From positions 106,658,495 through 106,722,494 of the forward strand of contig NC_134455.1 in assembly GCF_047948215.1 (NCBI RefSeq): a DNA stretch of 64,000 nucleotides, in the 5' to 3' direction. Under the pieces are notes generated by a model. It was not told where the DNA came from, made no database searches, and saw only the letters and a list, made by a program, of their open reading frames with translations. The stretch comes from Lycorma delicatula. Lineage: Eukaryota > Arthropoda > Insecta > Hemiptera > Fulgoridae. The position numbers and the translations under genes are program-made. This document shows, piece after piece, positions 11,441-22,789 of this stretch; position 1 is the stretch's first letter, and each line of letters starts with the position of its first letter.

Positions 11441-12675
11441 ATTTAAAGATCGTCATATAAAAAAGATTTGAGAAAGTATTATTTTTTTTATTTTTTAGGG
11501 TGTTTTTCACACCCTATAACAGCTTTTATTATTAAAAATTGTAATTCTGGCTAAAATATGGGAATATCTATAAAAAAACTGTCCGTATGAAAAAGCCCTT
11601 TGTAAGATATGCAAAGAGGATATGCGTACAAACGACACAAAATGACTGCTGATGAACGGAACTAAGGTGTTTTGTAAGGTGAAAAGTTTTAATATTATTT
11701 TATCGTAAGTTTTCCAACTAATTTTTTAGAATTTTCACTGGAAAATAGATTATATATTACGACGTCAGGCTATGTATATTTACACAAGAGAATTCAATAC
11801 TAAGCCATACCAATGAGAAAAACAAATTGAAAAATATGTTTGTCGTTTAAAAACAGTTTTCAGTTAGGTTATCTGGAAAATTTTCTTACATCCCGGATCG
11901 GCAGAAAAAGTTTTACATCAAAATGAAAATAAGAACCACTAAAAACGATCCATTTGATGAATATTAAGGCTTGAACATAAAAACAAAACGTATAGGCGAT
12001 ACTAAGAAGACTTCTTTTTTTATTTGAGTTATTTGTTATTAGAAAAATCGTGTCATTCATTAGCAATGAAAATTAACTTACATTTACAAATATTTAATTC
12101 ATATAATTGCAGAACATAATTCATTCTTATTAATTAATGATAATAAAAACTGTTGCAATATAGTAAGTTGAGTTACAAGCAATATTAATCACTCCACGTA
12201 GTAGTAACATGTTAATAATTCCTTTTTTATTATCTACAAATAAAACGTATTCATTAAGATCACACATTTATTTTGTATAAAAAAACAAACGATTGAAAGC
12301 CTAACACTGTTTTGTTTAATTAGAATTTATTTGAAGGTCATTAAACCCGTTATAAAGATAGTACTAATTGTCAACATAATCAATAAAAAAATAAAAATTG
12401 AGTGCAAAATAGTGTAATGGGAATCAGGAAGAAAGATATTAAAAAGAAAAAAATAATAATTTGTTTTGTTTACTAAAGGCTTTTGATAAGTTATTTTTGT
12501 ATATAAATATTTTGTTTACGATATTATTCCGCGATAATATTTAAGCGCTTATGTATTTATAAGATTATGATCCGGTCAGATAGTAGAACGGGAAAAGGGA
12601 GAACAGAGCACTTATATATTATGCGCTGTTTTGAAAATAATTAATATTACAAACCATTATCATAGCGATCATTAA
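11441..12675. other. AT-rich sequence, nothing recognised
   Basis: No coding, TIR or SINE similarity is visible. Short open frames here have random composition. Confidence 0.5.
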
Positions 12676-12680
12676 AAAAA

Positions 12681-13725
12681 TCTGATGTGGACATCACATG
12701 AATTCCTTGTACGTCTATTAAATTGCATATACACATTTTTCCTGCACTCATTTAAATGTATTTCATTTGTAAGTGAGATACAATCCTCCAATTCTTTAAT
12801 AAAGTGGAGAGTTCCACAATTGCATTGTGATGGACACCACATTGCATCACATATTTCTGTGTTGTCCGTATCAGCATTTTATATTATTTTAGATATTAAT
12901 TTTGTTTCACGCCGCTAAAGGAGTTAATGTTGTGTAAGTCAGAACGTGTTGGTTCCGTAACGATATACACATTGGTTTGAATCCGACTCTTCGTGTACAT
13001 ATTTTTTGTTTAACTTTTTTTTAAATGAAATATATTGCTTTATTAATAATTAATTATTAACCACTGTAAAAAAATTTGAATTAAAATGAAAAGTACGTAA
13101 AATTTATTTCACTAATAACTTCTGATTTTTTATTTTTATTTTTATTGTTATTACTGAATTATTATCTATTGTAAACGTTTTTTTACAATCAGAGCATTAA
13201 TAATTATTAATAGACCAATATATGTAAATTAAAAGTTATAAAAGACATATGTATGTGAAGTCGGATTCGAACCGATGTGCCTTCACCTTGTAAGATCCAA
13301 AATATTTCATTAATTAAAATTCTATTTGACGGTAACTCTGGAACCAATGAAAATAAGTACCACTTATGATATATCGTTGAAAAGGTCTCAACGAGATCTT
13401 ACTACTGCAGTTAAGAAAAATCCGTAATTCAATTTTTTTTTTTGTTTTGGGCTTTGTTAAACCCTTTTGGTTGGGTGATTGAGTTAAAAGGGGAGGTGCA
13501 CAACTAGATATTACAACAGTTCTAGGTCCAAAATTTCAGCATCCTACGGCTAATCGTTTTTGAGTTATGCGAGACGAATACGTACGTATGTACAGACGTC
13601 ATGCCAAAACTAGTCAAAATGGATTCAGGAATGGTCAAAATGGATTTTTCCGTTGAAATCTGGAAAATGAAATTTTTCGACATTACAATGCTTCCTTTAC
13701 TTCATACAAGGAAGTAAAAAGCTAG
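12681..13725 (+). repeat. Dispersed repeat R, copy 1, with inverted tRNA-like arm
   Basis: It starts TCTGATGTGGACATCACATG and ends in the hairpin CTTCC...AAGGAAG plus TAAAAAGCTAG, as in other R copies. The 3' 470 bases (from about 13,255) match the copies at 20.4, 24.0 (reverse), 33.4 and 43.4 kb closely. At 13,260-13,275 GTCGGATTCGAACCGATG is a tRNA T-arm on the minus strand (reverse GGTTCGAATCC). A second, diverged T-arm in the opposite sense (GGTTTGAATCCGACT) lies at 12,974-12,988, and about 100 bases inward of each are inverted copies of one another. No protein is encoded. Confidence 0.8.
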
Positions 13726-13862
13726 ATTACAAAATACCTATTCAATATATATCATTTTCGGTCGTTATCGATCCACTGCAGGATGAAGGCCTCTTCAGCC
13801 GTTTCCAATTAATAAGGTCTTGAAAGATCTCTTTTCCCATTTCGGTCCAATGTACTTGATAA
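13726..13862 (-). pseudogene. RTE LINE 3' end (C-terminus only)
   Basis: Read on the minus strand this matches 23,870-24,017, the end of the RTE relic. It includes the block that reads IGPKWEKR there and an ILQWIDND-like C-terminus with its stop, then a short 3' UTR ending TATTTTGTAATCTAG. Repeat R follows immediately at the same base as in the 24 kb copy. Everything 5' of this is missing. Confidence 0.8.
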
Positions 13863-13954
13863 TATCATCAATTTAAATATTTATAAATATAAATGTGAAA
13901 TAAATAAATATATCATGCCAAAGATGAGGATATACTGTAACTTTTACAATAAAA

Positions 13955-14026
13955 CTCGTATTATTACTCGTATTATTACTCATATTATTAATCGTATTAT
14001 TATTATTACATATTAAAACTCGTATT
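13955..14026. repeat. Degenerate (ctcgtattatta)n minisatellite
   Basis: Five to six imperfect 9-12 base units of the form CTCGTATTATTA or CATATTATTA follow one another. Confidence 0.8.
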
Positions 14027-14054
14027 ATAACATAGATTATGCAATCTATGTTAT
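14027..14054. repeat. 12-bp inverted repeat
   Basis: ATAACATAGATT and AATCTATGTTAT enclose ATGC. It lies at the edge of the AT minisatellite and may have arisen from it. Confidence 0.9.
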
Positions 14055-14890
14055 TATGTAACGTAAATATGCATTAAGCTTATTTAAAAAAAAATATTGC
14101 TTTCAAATAATATATCAGCTCCGTCTGATGTTAACGTTTCATTCGTGGGTGACGGGTTTGAATTATGGTCATTCGTGGCATTTTTCATACACTACAAAAA
14201 TTCCATTTCCATATTCCCACTTACAAGCTTTTCTGTAAGCTCCTGTCTTCAATTTGATCATCAAGCAAAACAAAAAAAAACTCTTGCGCAGTTCCGTGCA
14301 AGAAGATAACGAATTTTTTATTTCTGACGCCTTCACTATTTCGCAGTCAGAAACGCATTGATTTTCAGAGTTTAAAACATTACGAATGTTCGATTAACGA
14401 ATGATTCCTACTCGCAAGTAGTAGATCCTTGCGTGGAGGAGGTGAACAGTGCTACGTGAGTAAACTCACTCACCACCGTGACTCACTGAATAAGCGCATG
14501 ACAAATACACAACTAAAACATACCATCCAACAAACACAAATTCAACCTAACATCAAATCTAGGTTATGTTACCTGTTGTCTACTTTAAATTAAGCGTAAC
14601 TGAAAAACGACGCAACTAATCTTCCAATACACTAGTACAGCATATCTAAATTTCATTAAAATTGATCTAATAGTTTGGAGATTTTTGAGCCACAAATTTT
14701 ATACATCCTCGATTTATGGCTTAAGATCGTGGGATAACTCCAACGTATCCGACAAATTTGAAATCAATCGGTCGGTTTCCTCTCGCTTGATGCGAGAACA
14801 AACAAACAGACTTCCGGTTTTATATAAAACACAGTCTCTTTTTTATATGTTTATTTTCTATTATAGCAGTCCCGTTTGAGGTGAGGTCCG
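14055..14890. other. Unassigned interval
   Basis: A stretch of more even composition at about 14,400-14,830 (a CACTCACCACCGTGACTC region, then TCGGTCGGTTTCCTCTCGC) looks like part of a repeat, but no ends or coding content can be named. Confidence 0.4.
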
Positions 14891-14894
14891 ATAA

Positions 14895-15175
14895 CACCAG
14901 GTGGCGTTAGTGTGTCTTCCCAAATCAGCTGATTTGGAAGGCGAGAGTTCCAGCGTTCAAGTCCTAGTAAAGTCAGTTATTTTTACACGTAATTGAATAC
15001 TAGATCGTGGATACCGGTGTTCTTTGTTGGTGAGGTTTCAATTAACCACAGATTTCAGGAATGGTCGAACTGAGACTGTACAAGACTACACTTTATTTAC
15101 ACTCATACATATCATCCACTGAAGTATTATCTGAACGGTATTTACCGGAGGTTGAACAGGAAAAAAAAGAAGATG
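14895..15175 (+). repeat. SINE family S1, near full length
   Basis: The tRNA-derived head is degenerate: A-box region GGCGTTAGTGTGTCTTCC and B box GCGTTCAAGTCC at about 14,956. The S1 body follows (CTAGATCGTGGATACCGGTG, TTTCAATTAACCACA, CTGAGACTGTACAAGACTAC), then the tail CTGAAGTATTATCTGAACGG and an A-rich end. It is the same family as 27.6 and 45.1 kb. Confidence 0.85.
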
Positions 15176-15224
15176 GCGTTAGTGTAACAGTCCCGTCACC
15201 TAGCCCCACGTTGCTACGAATAGT

Positions 15225-15440
15225 GTGTTTTACAAAATTAATTAAGCCAGATGTAGTAATGTTAACGGTGAAGGGTGGTTGACTACATCCGACTTTAGTT
15301 TACATCACTTGTGTGGTGCGTTGGTTCAGCTCAGAGGATTGCATTATAGATTTCGGTAAAAAGAAGATGTTTAGAATACAAATCTTCTAAACCTTGGAGA
15401 GCAGAGAGCACTACACGATTCACTGCAAATAAGGATATGG
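15225..15440 (-). pseudogene. RNase H scrap of an I-type LINE with internal deletion
   Basis: Two blocks match the better copy at 50.0-51.6 kb on the minus strand: about 15,228-15,290 (the segment near VTTFDFINRIK) and about 15,390-15,415 (GAGAGCACTAC..TTCACTGCAAATAAG, the segment reading CSDLCSALQ). The stretch that should lie between them is largely deleted. It is far too short to be functional. Confidence 0.65.
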
Positions 15441-15458
15441 CGGTATTTTGGGTTTTTT

Positions 15459-16745
15459 GTCTTCACGATTTGACTGATTTGATGCAGCTCTTCAAGATTC
15501 CCTATCTAGTGCCAGTTGTTTTATCTCGGTATACTTCCACATGCTACATCCCTAACAATTATTTTTTTTACATATACCAAACGTTGCCTGCCTGCACATT
15601 TTTTCCCACCTACCTGTCCCAACAATATTAAAGCGACTGTTCCAGGATGCCTAAATATGTGGCCTACAGGTCTGTCTCTTCTTTTAATTATTATTTTATA
15701 AATACTTCTTTCTTCATCAATTTGCCGGAATACCTCTTCATTTGTCACTTTATCCAACCATCTATTTTAACATCCTAAAAGCTTTGCAAAGCTTTTTAAT
15801 ATTTTCTTCTCAGGTACTCCGATCGTCCAAGTTTCACTTCCAACAAAGCTACGCTCCAAATATAAACTTTCAAAAATCTTCTCCTGACGTTTAAATTAAT
15901 TTCTGATTTATATTACTGATCGATTTATATTACTGATTGATTTATATTACTGATTTATATTGAATGATCGTTTTGCCTGTCCTATTAGGCATTTTATATC
16001 GCTTCTGCTTCGTCCATCTTTAGTAATTCTACTTCCCAAATAACAAAATTCTTCTATCTCCGTAATCTTTTCTCTTCCTATTTTTATATTCAGTGGGCCA
16101 TCTACATTATTTCTACTATATTTTATTACTTCCGTTTTGTTCTTGTTTATTTTTATGCGGTAGATCCTGCTAGGACTTCATCCATGACGTTCATTATCTC
16201 TTCTAAATCTTTTTTACTCTCGTTACTACATTATCAGCAAATCGTAGCATCTCTTTATCTTTTCACCTTATGCTATTACTCCGGATCTAATAAATTGTTC
16301 TTTAACATCATTATCTGCTAGTCTATGTAAAAATTAAAAATTAAAGGGATAGGGAACATCCTTGTCGGACTCCCTTTTTTTATTACGGCATCTTTGTTAT
16401 GTTTTTCGATTATTATCGTTGCTGTGTGCTTCCTGCAAGCATTAACAATTTTTCTTCTATCTCTGTACATGAACGAAATTTTTTTTAAAATGCTGAACAT
16501 TTTATTCCAGTCTACGTTATCGAATGCCTTTTCTAAGTCTATAAATGCCAACTAAGGATGTTGGTTTGTTTTTCTTAATCTTCCTTCTAATATTAATCTG
16601 AGCGCTAAAATTGCTTTCCTTCTACATTTCCTTTTCCTGAAACCAATTTGTTTTTCTCCTAACACTTCTTCTTCTACTGTCCTCTCAATTCTTCTGGATT
16701 TAACAATATTTTCAATTTTTTGTAAATGGTATTCAAAGCTTTATA
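15459..16745 (-). mobile_element. 5'-truncated non-LTR retrotransposon (RT and C-terminal region)
   Basis: The minus strand, from 16,745 down, reads an RT domain: AFIDLEKAFDNVDWNKMF (about 16,550) is motif A, VIKKGSPTRMF at about 16,355-16,390 corresponds to motif B, and MLRFADNVVTRVKK (about 16,245) is the catalytic box with its second Asp changed to Asn. After several frameshifts the C-terminal frame 15,757-15,521 reads VTNEEVFRQIDEERSIYKII and GHIFRHPGTVAL, a conserved tail of this LINE group. The 3' tail, TCTAGTGCCA region to about 15,459, recurs at 10.3 kb. The clade is left open. No endonuclease is present, the frame is broken, and the element is inactive. Confidence 0.85.
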
Positions 16746-16750
16746 AAACC

Positions 16751-16752
<2 letters not shown>

Positions 16753-16815
<63 letters not shown>
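16753..16815. repeat. (AC)n(AT)n microsatellite
   Basis: About 36 bases of AC run into about 26 bases of AT. Confidence 0.97.
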
Positions 16816-16820
<5 letters not shown>

Positions 16821-16839
16821 GTATTTACTTTTTGTGAAC

Positions 16840-16965
16840 TTTCACAAAGTTCATACCACAAAATTCATACCATTTTACTCAGAATCAAATTTTCTATAAC
16901 TTTTGTTTAAAGCCTTTACGTGTTTATTACACATTTAACAAAGTTATTTTACGCTAACATATGTA
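16840..16965 (+). repeat. Internal piece of a long TIR (DD41D family)
   Basis: TTTTACTCAGAATCAAATTT, AACTTTTGTTTAAAGCC and ACACATTTAACAAAGTTATT match 17,860-17,944 in the same orientation, and the long TIRs of the 46.4-48.7 kb element. The outer tip is absent. Confidence 0.75.
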
Positions 16966-17811
16966 AATTGTTAGGGTTAATTCTCCTTCAATAAGTTTTT
17001 AACTAAAAATGTTATTATTATGAAGTTACAGAAGACATTTTTTTATTGTTAGCAGAAAAAAGTAAAAGATAAATGAAGAGCAATAATCTAATTTTCTATT
17101 AAAATTGGACAGGTTTTAAACTAAATTCTCTCTTAAAATTAATGAAGTAAGGTAACACTATTTCAAAATTAAATTTACACGCTGTTTGTTTACTAATTTC
17201 GTTGTGTTGTTTGATACATTTTGGTTAATACTGTGTTTATGTTAAATTATTATTACATAACCAAATGATTTTGTGTATCATGAATCGAATAAATAAAACA
17301 TTAGTAAAACGAATTGCCCATAATAGTACGTTCTTTTATCTTTTTTATTATTTGTATTTCATTGAAACATCGGTATTAATATTTAATGCATTCTTGCGCC
17401 ATCGTTACTAAACGTTCTATTTGGCTATTCCAAAAGGATAACAATATTTTTGGATAATATATCATTCTTAGATAGTATACTAGAAACGGCGGTATTAATT
17501 CATAAAACATATAATACATATTTTCTCTGTATTATCTGTGTGACAATTAATATAAAACAACTTGATAAAAATATGACGAACAGTTGTCATGATATTTCTA
17601 AATCAAGAAACTCTAATGTCCAACTTAATGGAATGTTTAAAATCAATTAAACTTCTTGTAGAAATTTATAAATAACGGTTATATTGTTTGTATTCATATT
17701 TGTTATTTTATTGCATTTTATTTTGTAATACTGAAAATTTGGGTTTCATTTAATACACCTAGTTAAATTTTGACATTTTTATAAGTTTTGTTTTTAGTAT
17801 TTAATAAACTC
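16966..17811. other. AT-rich sequence between two TIR pieces
   Basis: Nothing is recognised. It lies between two same-orientation TIR fragments and could be the gutted interior of an element, but no transposase remains. Confidence 0.45.
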
Positions 17812-18215
17812 GGAATTCTTAAGTTTGTATTTATTTTTTGTGAAGTTTATTCATAACATTTTAACTCAGAATCAAATTTTCTATAACTTTTGTTTAAAAC
17901 CTTTACGTGTTTATTACCCATTTAACAAAGTTATTTTACGCCAAATATAAACTTGTGTGTTTTTCGATGGCAATATTTTGTCTTTTACCCCAGATTTCTC
18001 GAAAACTTCTGAATTTACAGTTCTGGAACCAATTTTTTAAAAAAAGTTTTCACGTTATATTTCATGTATAGCCACTACATTTAATTTTATTGAAATTTTT
18101 CGCCAGCCGACACACTAACGAAGCATTTACGAACCTATGTTTATACGAACTTCGTTCTTTATTTTCACCAGTAGGACATATTTGAAAATTTGTAACATTC
18201 TTTGTGAATCATTCT
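17812..18215 (+). repeat. Solo long TIR, right-hand type
   Basis: About 400 bases run from GGAATTCTTAAGTTTGTATT to a tip TTGTGAATCATTCTG (inverse CAGAATGATTCAC). They correspond block by block to the right TIR of the element at 46,393-48,666 (48,192-48,666), including TTTTACCCCAGATTTCTCG and ACCTATGTTTATACGAACTT. No facing left TIR or transposase is associated. Confidence 0.8.
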
Positions 18216-18354
18216 GTTTAATTAATTACAAGTATGTAAATATTAATAAAAATAATTAAAAAGAAATTTCATCATAAAGTAATAAATCAATAAATATTAT
18301 TATTTTACTACTGTGTACATCGCAATATGCTTAATTAGTGAACAATAAGCAACC

Positions 18355-18612
18355 CCTCGAGTCAATGAGATGAGGATGATATGCATGACATGTAATTAAA
18401 GTGTAGTCTGATACAGATTCAGTCCGAACATTCCTGAGATTTGTAGTTAATTGAATCCCAACCTCCAAATTACAACGGCATCCACTGTTTAATATTAAAA
18501 TTTGTTTAATATTAAATACGTATAAAAACAACTAACCTTTAGTAGGACTTGAACCTCAGAACCTTCGACTTCAAAAATCAGATGTTAAACAACTGTTTTG
18601 CGATGACGAGTT
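18355..18612 (-). repeat. SINE family S1, diverged
   Basis: The reverse strand carries the S1 layout: body (TGAGATTTGTAGTTAATTGA on plus), then a B-box region AGTAGGACTTGAACCTCAGA (plus strand 18,541-18,560), then the head. The tail is truncated after GAGATGAGGATGATATGC. It is older than the 27.6 and 45.1 kb copies, judging by differences. Confidence 0.75.
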
Positions 18613-18614
18613 AA

Positions 18615-19239
18615 CCAATTTTGATAGGCTAATCAATAAATCTAAATAGATAATAGAATCTAATTACCCTACAGAGAAAAAATGTAAAATAATTATACTA
18701 TTTTTAAAAAATTAATGAATCAATGAGATGTGAGTATTACTTTTACAAGATTATACGTACAAATGATAAAAAAAATGTTAAGAATGTATCATTCTGTCAA
18801 AATAATCATGAAAAAAACTATCATAAATTAATAAATCTGAAGAGTAAAATGAAAATAATATTTAAATAAACTAAATGTTACATGTGAAGAATTATGCAAT
18901 TTACTATAGGAATTTTTTAGCATAAGTCGTCTCCATGTGGTGGGCCCTGGGTAAAGCTAATGGCTAATTGTATAGCTGGTGATAGAAGATCCAGTGGAAG
19001 TCAATCCGGATGTAAAACAGCACTTCATTCGATGCCCCAGAAGGGGTTGCATTGAGATCTAGTTGGTTAAATGTATTACAGTGGCATGCTGGAGGAATGA
19101 TCCAATCTAAGAAAGAAGACGTAATAACGTTCTGACCAAAGTAGATAGAGATGTACTCATCATAGATGACAGTCTTACATATTACAACATTAAAAATACC
19201 AATTCTTTCTCCTCCCTAAGACAAGATAGGTTGCTAGCG
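18615..19239. other. Unassigned interval, possibly LINE-derived from about 18.9 kb
   Basis: From about 18,910 the composition becomes more balanced (GTCGTCTCCATGTGGTGGGC, GATGCCCCAGAAGGGG) and may belong to the same broken LINE as the endonuclease scrap at 19.4 kb, but I cannot read a frame. Confidence 0.35.
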
Positions 19240-19612
19240 GTATTTTAGTCAGAGTTTAATAATACATTTTCTTTGTCAGTCATGAACGAGCTTGACCCAT
19301 CTGAAGTTGTAAGAATTGAGGTGTAGGTTCAGAGCCTATATTTTCTCATACATGGTGCTTAAAATCCACCAAATAATTATATCCACCAATTATATGGCGC
19401 ATATAATCCGTTCTCTTCGTTGATGTGGAGTATATTGATGTAAATAGAGCAGGAATAGTTATTCAAGATTTTATAGCCTGTAATAACATTGAAATGACAT
19501 ACAAAGTGTCTGACTCTCCATCTTATTTTCATTTTAATGGTACTGCTACCAATTCAGATCTCACCATGGCATCTGTTGATATAATCCCAAATGTGGAAAG
19601 GGCAGTGATTAG
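19240..19612 (+). pseudogene. APE-type endonuclease scrap of a LINE
   Basis: A frame from 19,425 reads GIVIQDFIACNNIEMTYKVS, DSPSYFHFNGTATNSDLTMA and SVDIIPNVE. This is the C-terminal third of a LINE APE endonuclease: the 'DFxxxNNL..N..SxxPTYFHxNGxxxxDLTLAS' region preceding the terminal SDH. The SDH itself is not reached before similarity ends near 19,605. Upstream sequence to about 19,240 may continue it out of frame. It is a fragment only. Confidence 0.7.
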
Positions 19613-19905
19613 GGGCGTAGGTTGGTGGACCGCTCGTACGCAGAGACGGCGGCAGTCGGCACTTGCGAGTTGTTGTTCATTCGGTGATGAGACGTGCGGG
19701 ACTCCTTAATGTCTGCGCTTCTCGGCCTTTCTGCGGGCGTATTACTGTGTCCCGTGATGACAGCAGCATGTCCCGGGTAATACCTGCATGGCGGGTACCG
19801 GGGCATGTTGAGTTTTAGTGAGTTCAACTTAGTGAGTTTTTGGCGGTAAACCTCACACACCCATAGTACAAGCTGCTGGGCGTCTTACAGCAGATTTTTC
19901 CTACT
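19605..19905. other. GC-rich block, possibly LINE 5' region
   Basis: About 300 bases are markedly GC-richer than the surroundings. The composition resembles the 5' leader of the R1-like LINE at 53.1-53.4 kb, but no direct match is seen. At 19,716-19,730 CGCTTCTCGGCCTTT is identical to bases 3-17 of U2 snRNA as I recall it, then diverges. No coding frame is convincing. Confidence 0.4.
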
Positions 19906-20110
19906 CCCGCGGAAAGTAAACAAAACATCAGTATATGGCACTTAAGATCCATACTACTGTAGCTAACACGGGCTTCGAGACACCGATTTGAATCGTATTA
20001 CGTGTGTGAATAGTAGACTGTTTATGTATCTTCATCCCAAAGTATAAAAACGCAATATTTAATTATACTCAAGAAATTGGCCCAAAAAATTTCTTTAGCA
20101 TTTTATATTA

Positions 20111-20930
20111 ATTTCATTTCACGTCGTTCAAGTAGATATGTGGTGTAAGTGAGAAATGTCGTATCCGTAACCATGCACACATCGGTTCGAATCTAACTTC
20201 ATATGCGTATATTTCATTTTAACATTTTTTTAAAATTTAAATATATTGATTTATTAATAATTTATTAACCTCTGATTGTAAATTTTTATTTCACTTATAG
20301 CTTCTGATTTTTTTTTTTTTTGAATTGTTGTTATTAAATTATTATTTATTGTTAAAACATTTTTACAATCAGAAGATAATAATTATTAATAAATTAATAT
20401 ATTTAAAATAAAATAAAATTAAAAGAATATGAAGTCGGATTCGAACCGATGTGTCTTCCCCTTGTAAAATCCAAATATTTATTAATTAAAATTTTATTTT
20501 GCTATAACTTTGAAACCAATGAAAGCAACTACCACTTATGACACATCGTTGAAAAGCTCTCAACGATAGGTTATTACTGCACTTAAGAAAAAGTCTAGAA
20601 TCCAAATGTTTCAAAATTTGAAACCCCGCTTTATTTAGAGGTCTGACTGTGTACACATTTTTGACCCAGTCGATTGCAATCAAAAGGGAAGACGCATAAC
20701 TAGATGTTACAACAGGCCTAACTCCAAAATTTCAACATTCTACGGCTAATCGTTTTGAGTTATGCGAGACACATACGTACATACTACGTACGTACGTACA
20801 GACGTCACGCCGAAACTATTCAATGGATTCAGGGATGGTCAAAATGGATGTTTCCGTTGAAATCTGAAAACCGAAACTTTTCGTGATTACAATACTTCCT
20901 TTACTTCGTACTATAACGTAAAAAAGGTAG
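20111..20930 (+). repeat. Dispersed repeat R, copy 2, inverted dimer with tRNA-like head
   Basis: The left part (20,111-20,205) looks like a tRNA-derived head: AGTAGATATGTGGTGTAAG as a possible A box and CATCGGTTCGAATC (20,182) as B box. The body AAATATATTGATTTATTAAT then appears, and again inverted at about 20,372-20,410, ending at the reverse T-arm GTCGGATTCGAACCGATG (20,434). The R 3' unit follows to AATACTTCCTTTACTTCGTA. The terminal hairpin is damaged (CTATAACG replaces the AAGGAAG arm). Confidence 0.8.
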
Positions 20931-22205
20931 TTAAAAGTAGTATAATGAAAGAAAAATAATGTTATAATTCTTATAATAATAACTTAGATGAAATGAAAGA
21001 TTATATTCACTCTATGATGATTCCTACTCCTACAAATTTTAATTTAGTTGTTTTAAAAGAGGTCCCGCATATAATTTTATTTTATTCGGTAAAAATTATT
21101 AAATGACAAGCAATGACTGGTGAATTAGAGCTGAGTTTGTTAAGAGTTCATTGAACCAGCTGAAAGCTGATTAATCTCAACAGTTTTGATTATTCTGCGT
21201 TAAAATTAGTTTTTTACGAGTTTAGAAACATTTATTGGATTTTCTGTTCATATTATTGATTAATAGGAATGAATTTGACTCAACAACCTAAAAAATCAGT
21301 CCTATTATTACACCTACAAAATATTTATCACCTTAAAACTAATTAACTATCTCAATACACGTTGCTACTAATTTCACTGATTAATTACTAACTATTCATT
21401 TCTGAAAAGTATGTCACGAGTAAGTGTTATTAAGAATTTATTTTAAAAGTCTATTACGCTAACTCATCATTCCTAAAATAAAAAGTATATATATTTATGT
21501 ATAAATTTTATGCGTTAAATTTAATACTTTGAAATACACATATAGTCAATACATATAATCTATCGCCACAGAAACAATAAAACGCATTAAAGTACTAAAA
21601 CAATAAAACATTGTAAATAAATAAAAACATTAAAACATATAGTGAGTATTTTTTTTAGGAATATTGTATATTTTATATTTTTTTAAATGGCTTAATTCAA
21701 CGGCTTCAATGTTGATGCAATAGCACGAAGGGATAAAGAATTATTAAAAATTTATTTCATCATCCCTGGAATAGTTTGAATGATCATATATCTTTATTGT
21801 ATGACATAATACTTTTACGAGGACGTCTAGTTCTGTTCTTTCTCTATATTTCTTATTTTAAATAAAACATACTTTTGTAACCTTTTGACTTTCTTTGGAA
21901 TGGCGGTTTTGATCCGGGGGGAAGGGAGCTTTTTGTAGCCCTACCCATACTTAAATTAAATTAATGAAATCTTACGAACTACATTTTTTTTGTTGAGAAA
22001 ACTAAAACTGAGATAAAAATTAAATAACGAATAAAAAATCGCGTTAAAATTAAATTTAGGCTTTTTGAAGAGTGACTTTAAACTGTTAATGATTTTTTGT
22101 TTTCAATCTAGCTGTAACTTCTAATGATTAAAATTTAAAGAATTGAATACTAGCCTATTATTATTATTAGAAGCGGATTTTTGTTTTTTTTTTTGAAAAT
22201 CGGTT
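20931..22205. other. AT-rich sequence, nothing recognised
   Basis: No element or gene similarity is seen. A short GGGGGGAAGGGAGC run near 21,917 is the only GC-rich feature. Confidence 0.5.
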
Positions 22206-22208
22206 ATA

Positions 22209-22625
22209 CATAGTGATTGTCGAAGAATGTACAGACATTCAGGATTTGTTCTGCTTCTGAAAAAAATAATAAAGAGTTCATATAAACATAGGTTTGGAAA
22301 CGTTTCGTTAGCGAATGTCGGCTGGTGAAAGATATTGGGCTGGCTTAAGTAAAATTAAGCCAGATTGTTGGGACCCAAATTAAGGGGGAAATTTAGTGGT
22401 GTTACACGAAATCTGACAAAACAAACTGAAAATTTCCTAAAACTGTAGTTTTAATTGTTATTGAGAAATCTGTGGTAATAGACAAAAGAATGGGGTCGAA
22501 AAACACATTTTATCTTTGGTGTAAAATAATTTTGTTAAATGGGTAATAAACACGAAATTAAAAAAAAAAAACGTATAAAGTTTGATTCTGATTAAAATGG
22601 TATGAATAAAATCCACTGAAACTAT
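22209..22625 (-). repeat. Solo long TIR, left-hand type
   Basis: It starts after TA with CATAGTGATTG (tip consensus CAGAGTGATTC) and runs through GTTCATATAAACATAGG, TTTCGTTAGCGAATGTCGGC, AATTTTGTTAAATGGGTAAT and TTTGATTCTGATTAAAATGG. It is the inverse of the 17.8-18.2 kb solo TIR and equals the left TIR of the 46.4 kb element. The two solo TIRs point away from each other, so they are not one element. Confidence 0.8.
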
Positions 22626-22789
22626 ATGCAAACGTAAAAATTTCGAAATTTATTAATTGTATCAAGTTTTAACTAGTTATGAAGCGAAATATAATTTTCA
22701 TTATTACAAAACGAATGGATTATTATATATATACTATGATTCTTTTACAAAAGAAACAATTATTGCTCAATAGCCTCTTCTCAGTTATT
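22626..22789. other. Short AT-rich spacer
   Basis: Nothing is recognised between the solo TIR and the RTE relic. Confidence 0.5.

Noticed and set aside
13255..13280. tRNA gene from the GGTTCGAATCC T-arm in R
   Set aside because: Only the T-arm is tRNA-like; no acceptor or anticodon stem is present and it recurs in every R copy.
17812..22625. A single large element bounded by the two solo TIRs
   Set aside because: The TIRs point outward relative to each other (right-type on the left, left-type on the right), the wrong way round for one element.
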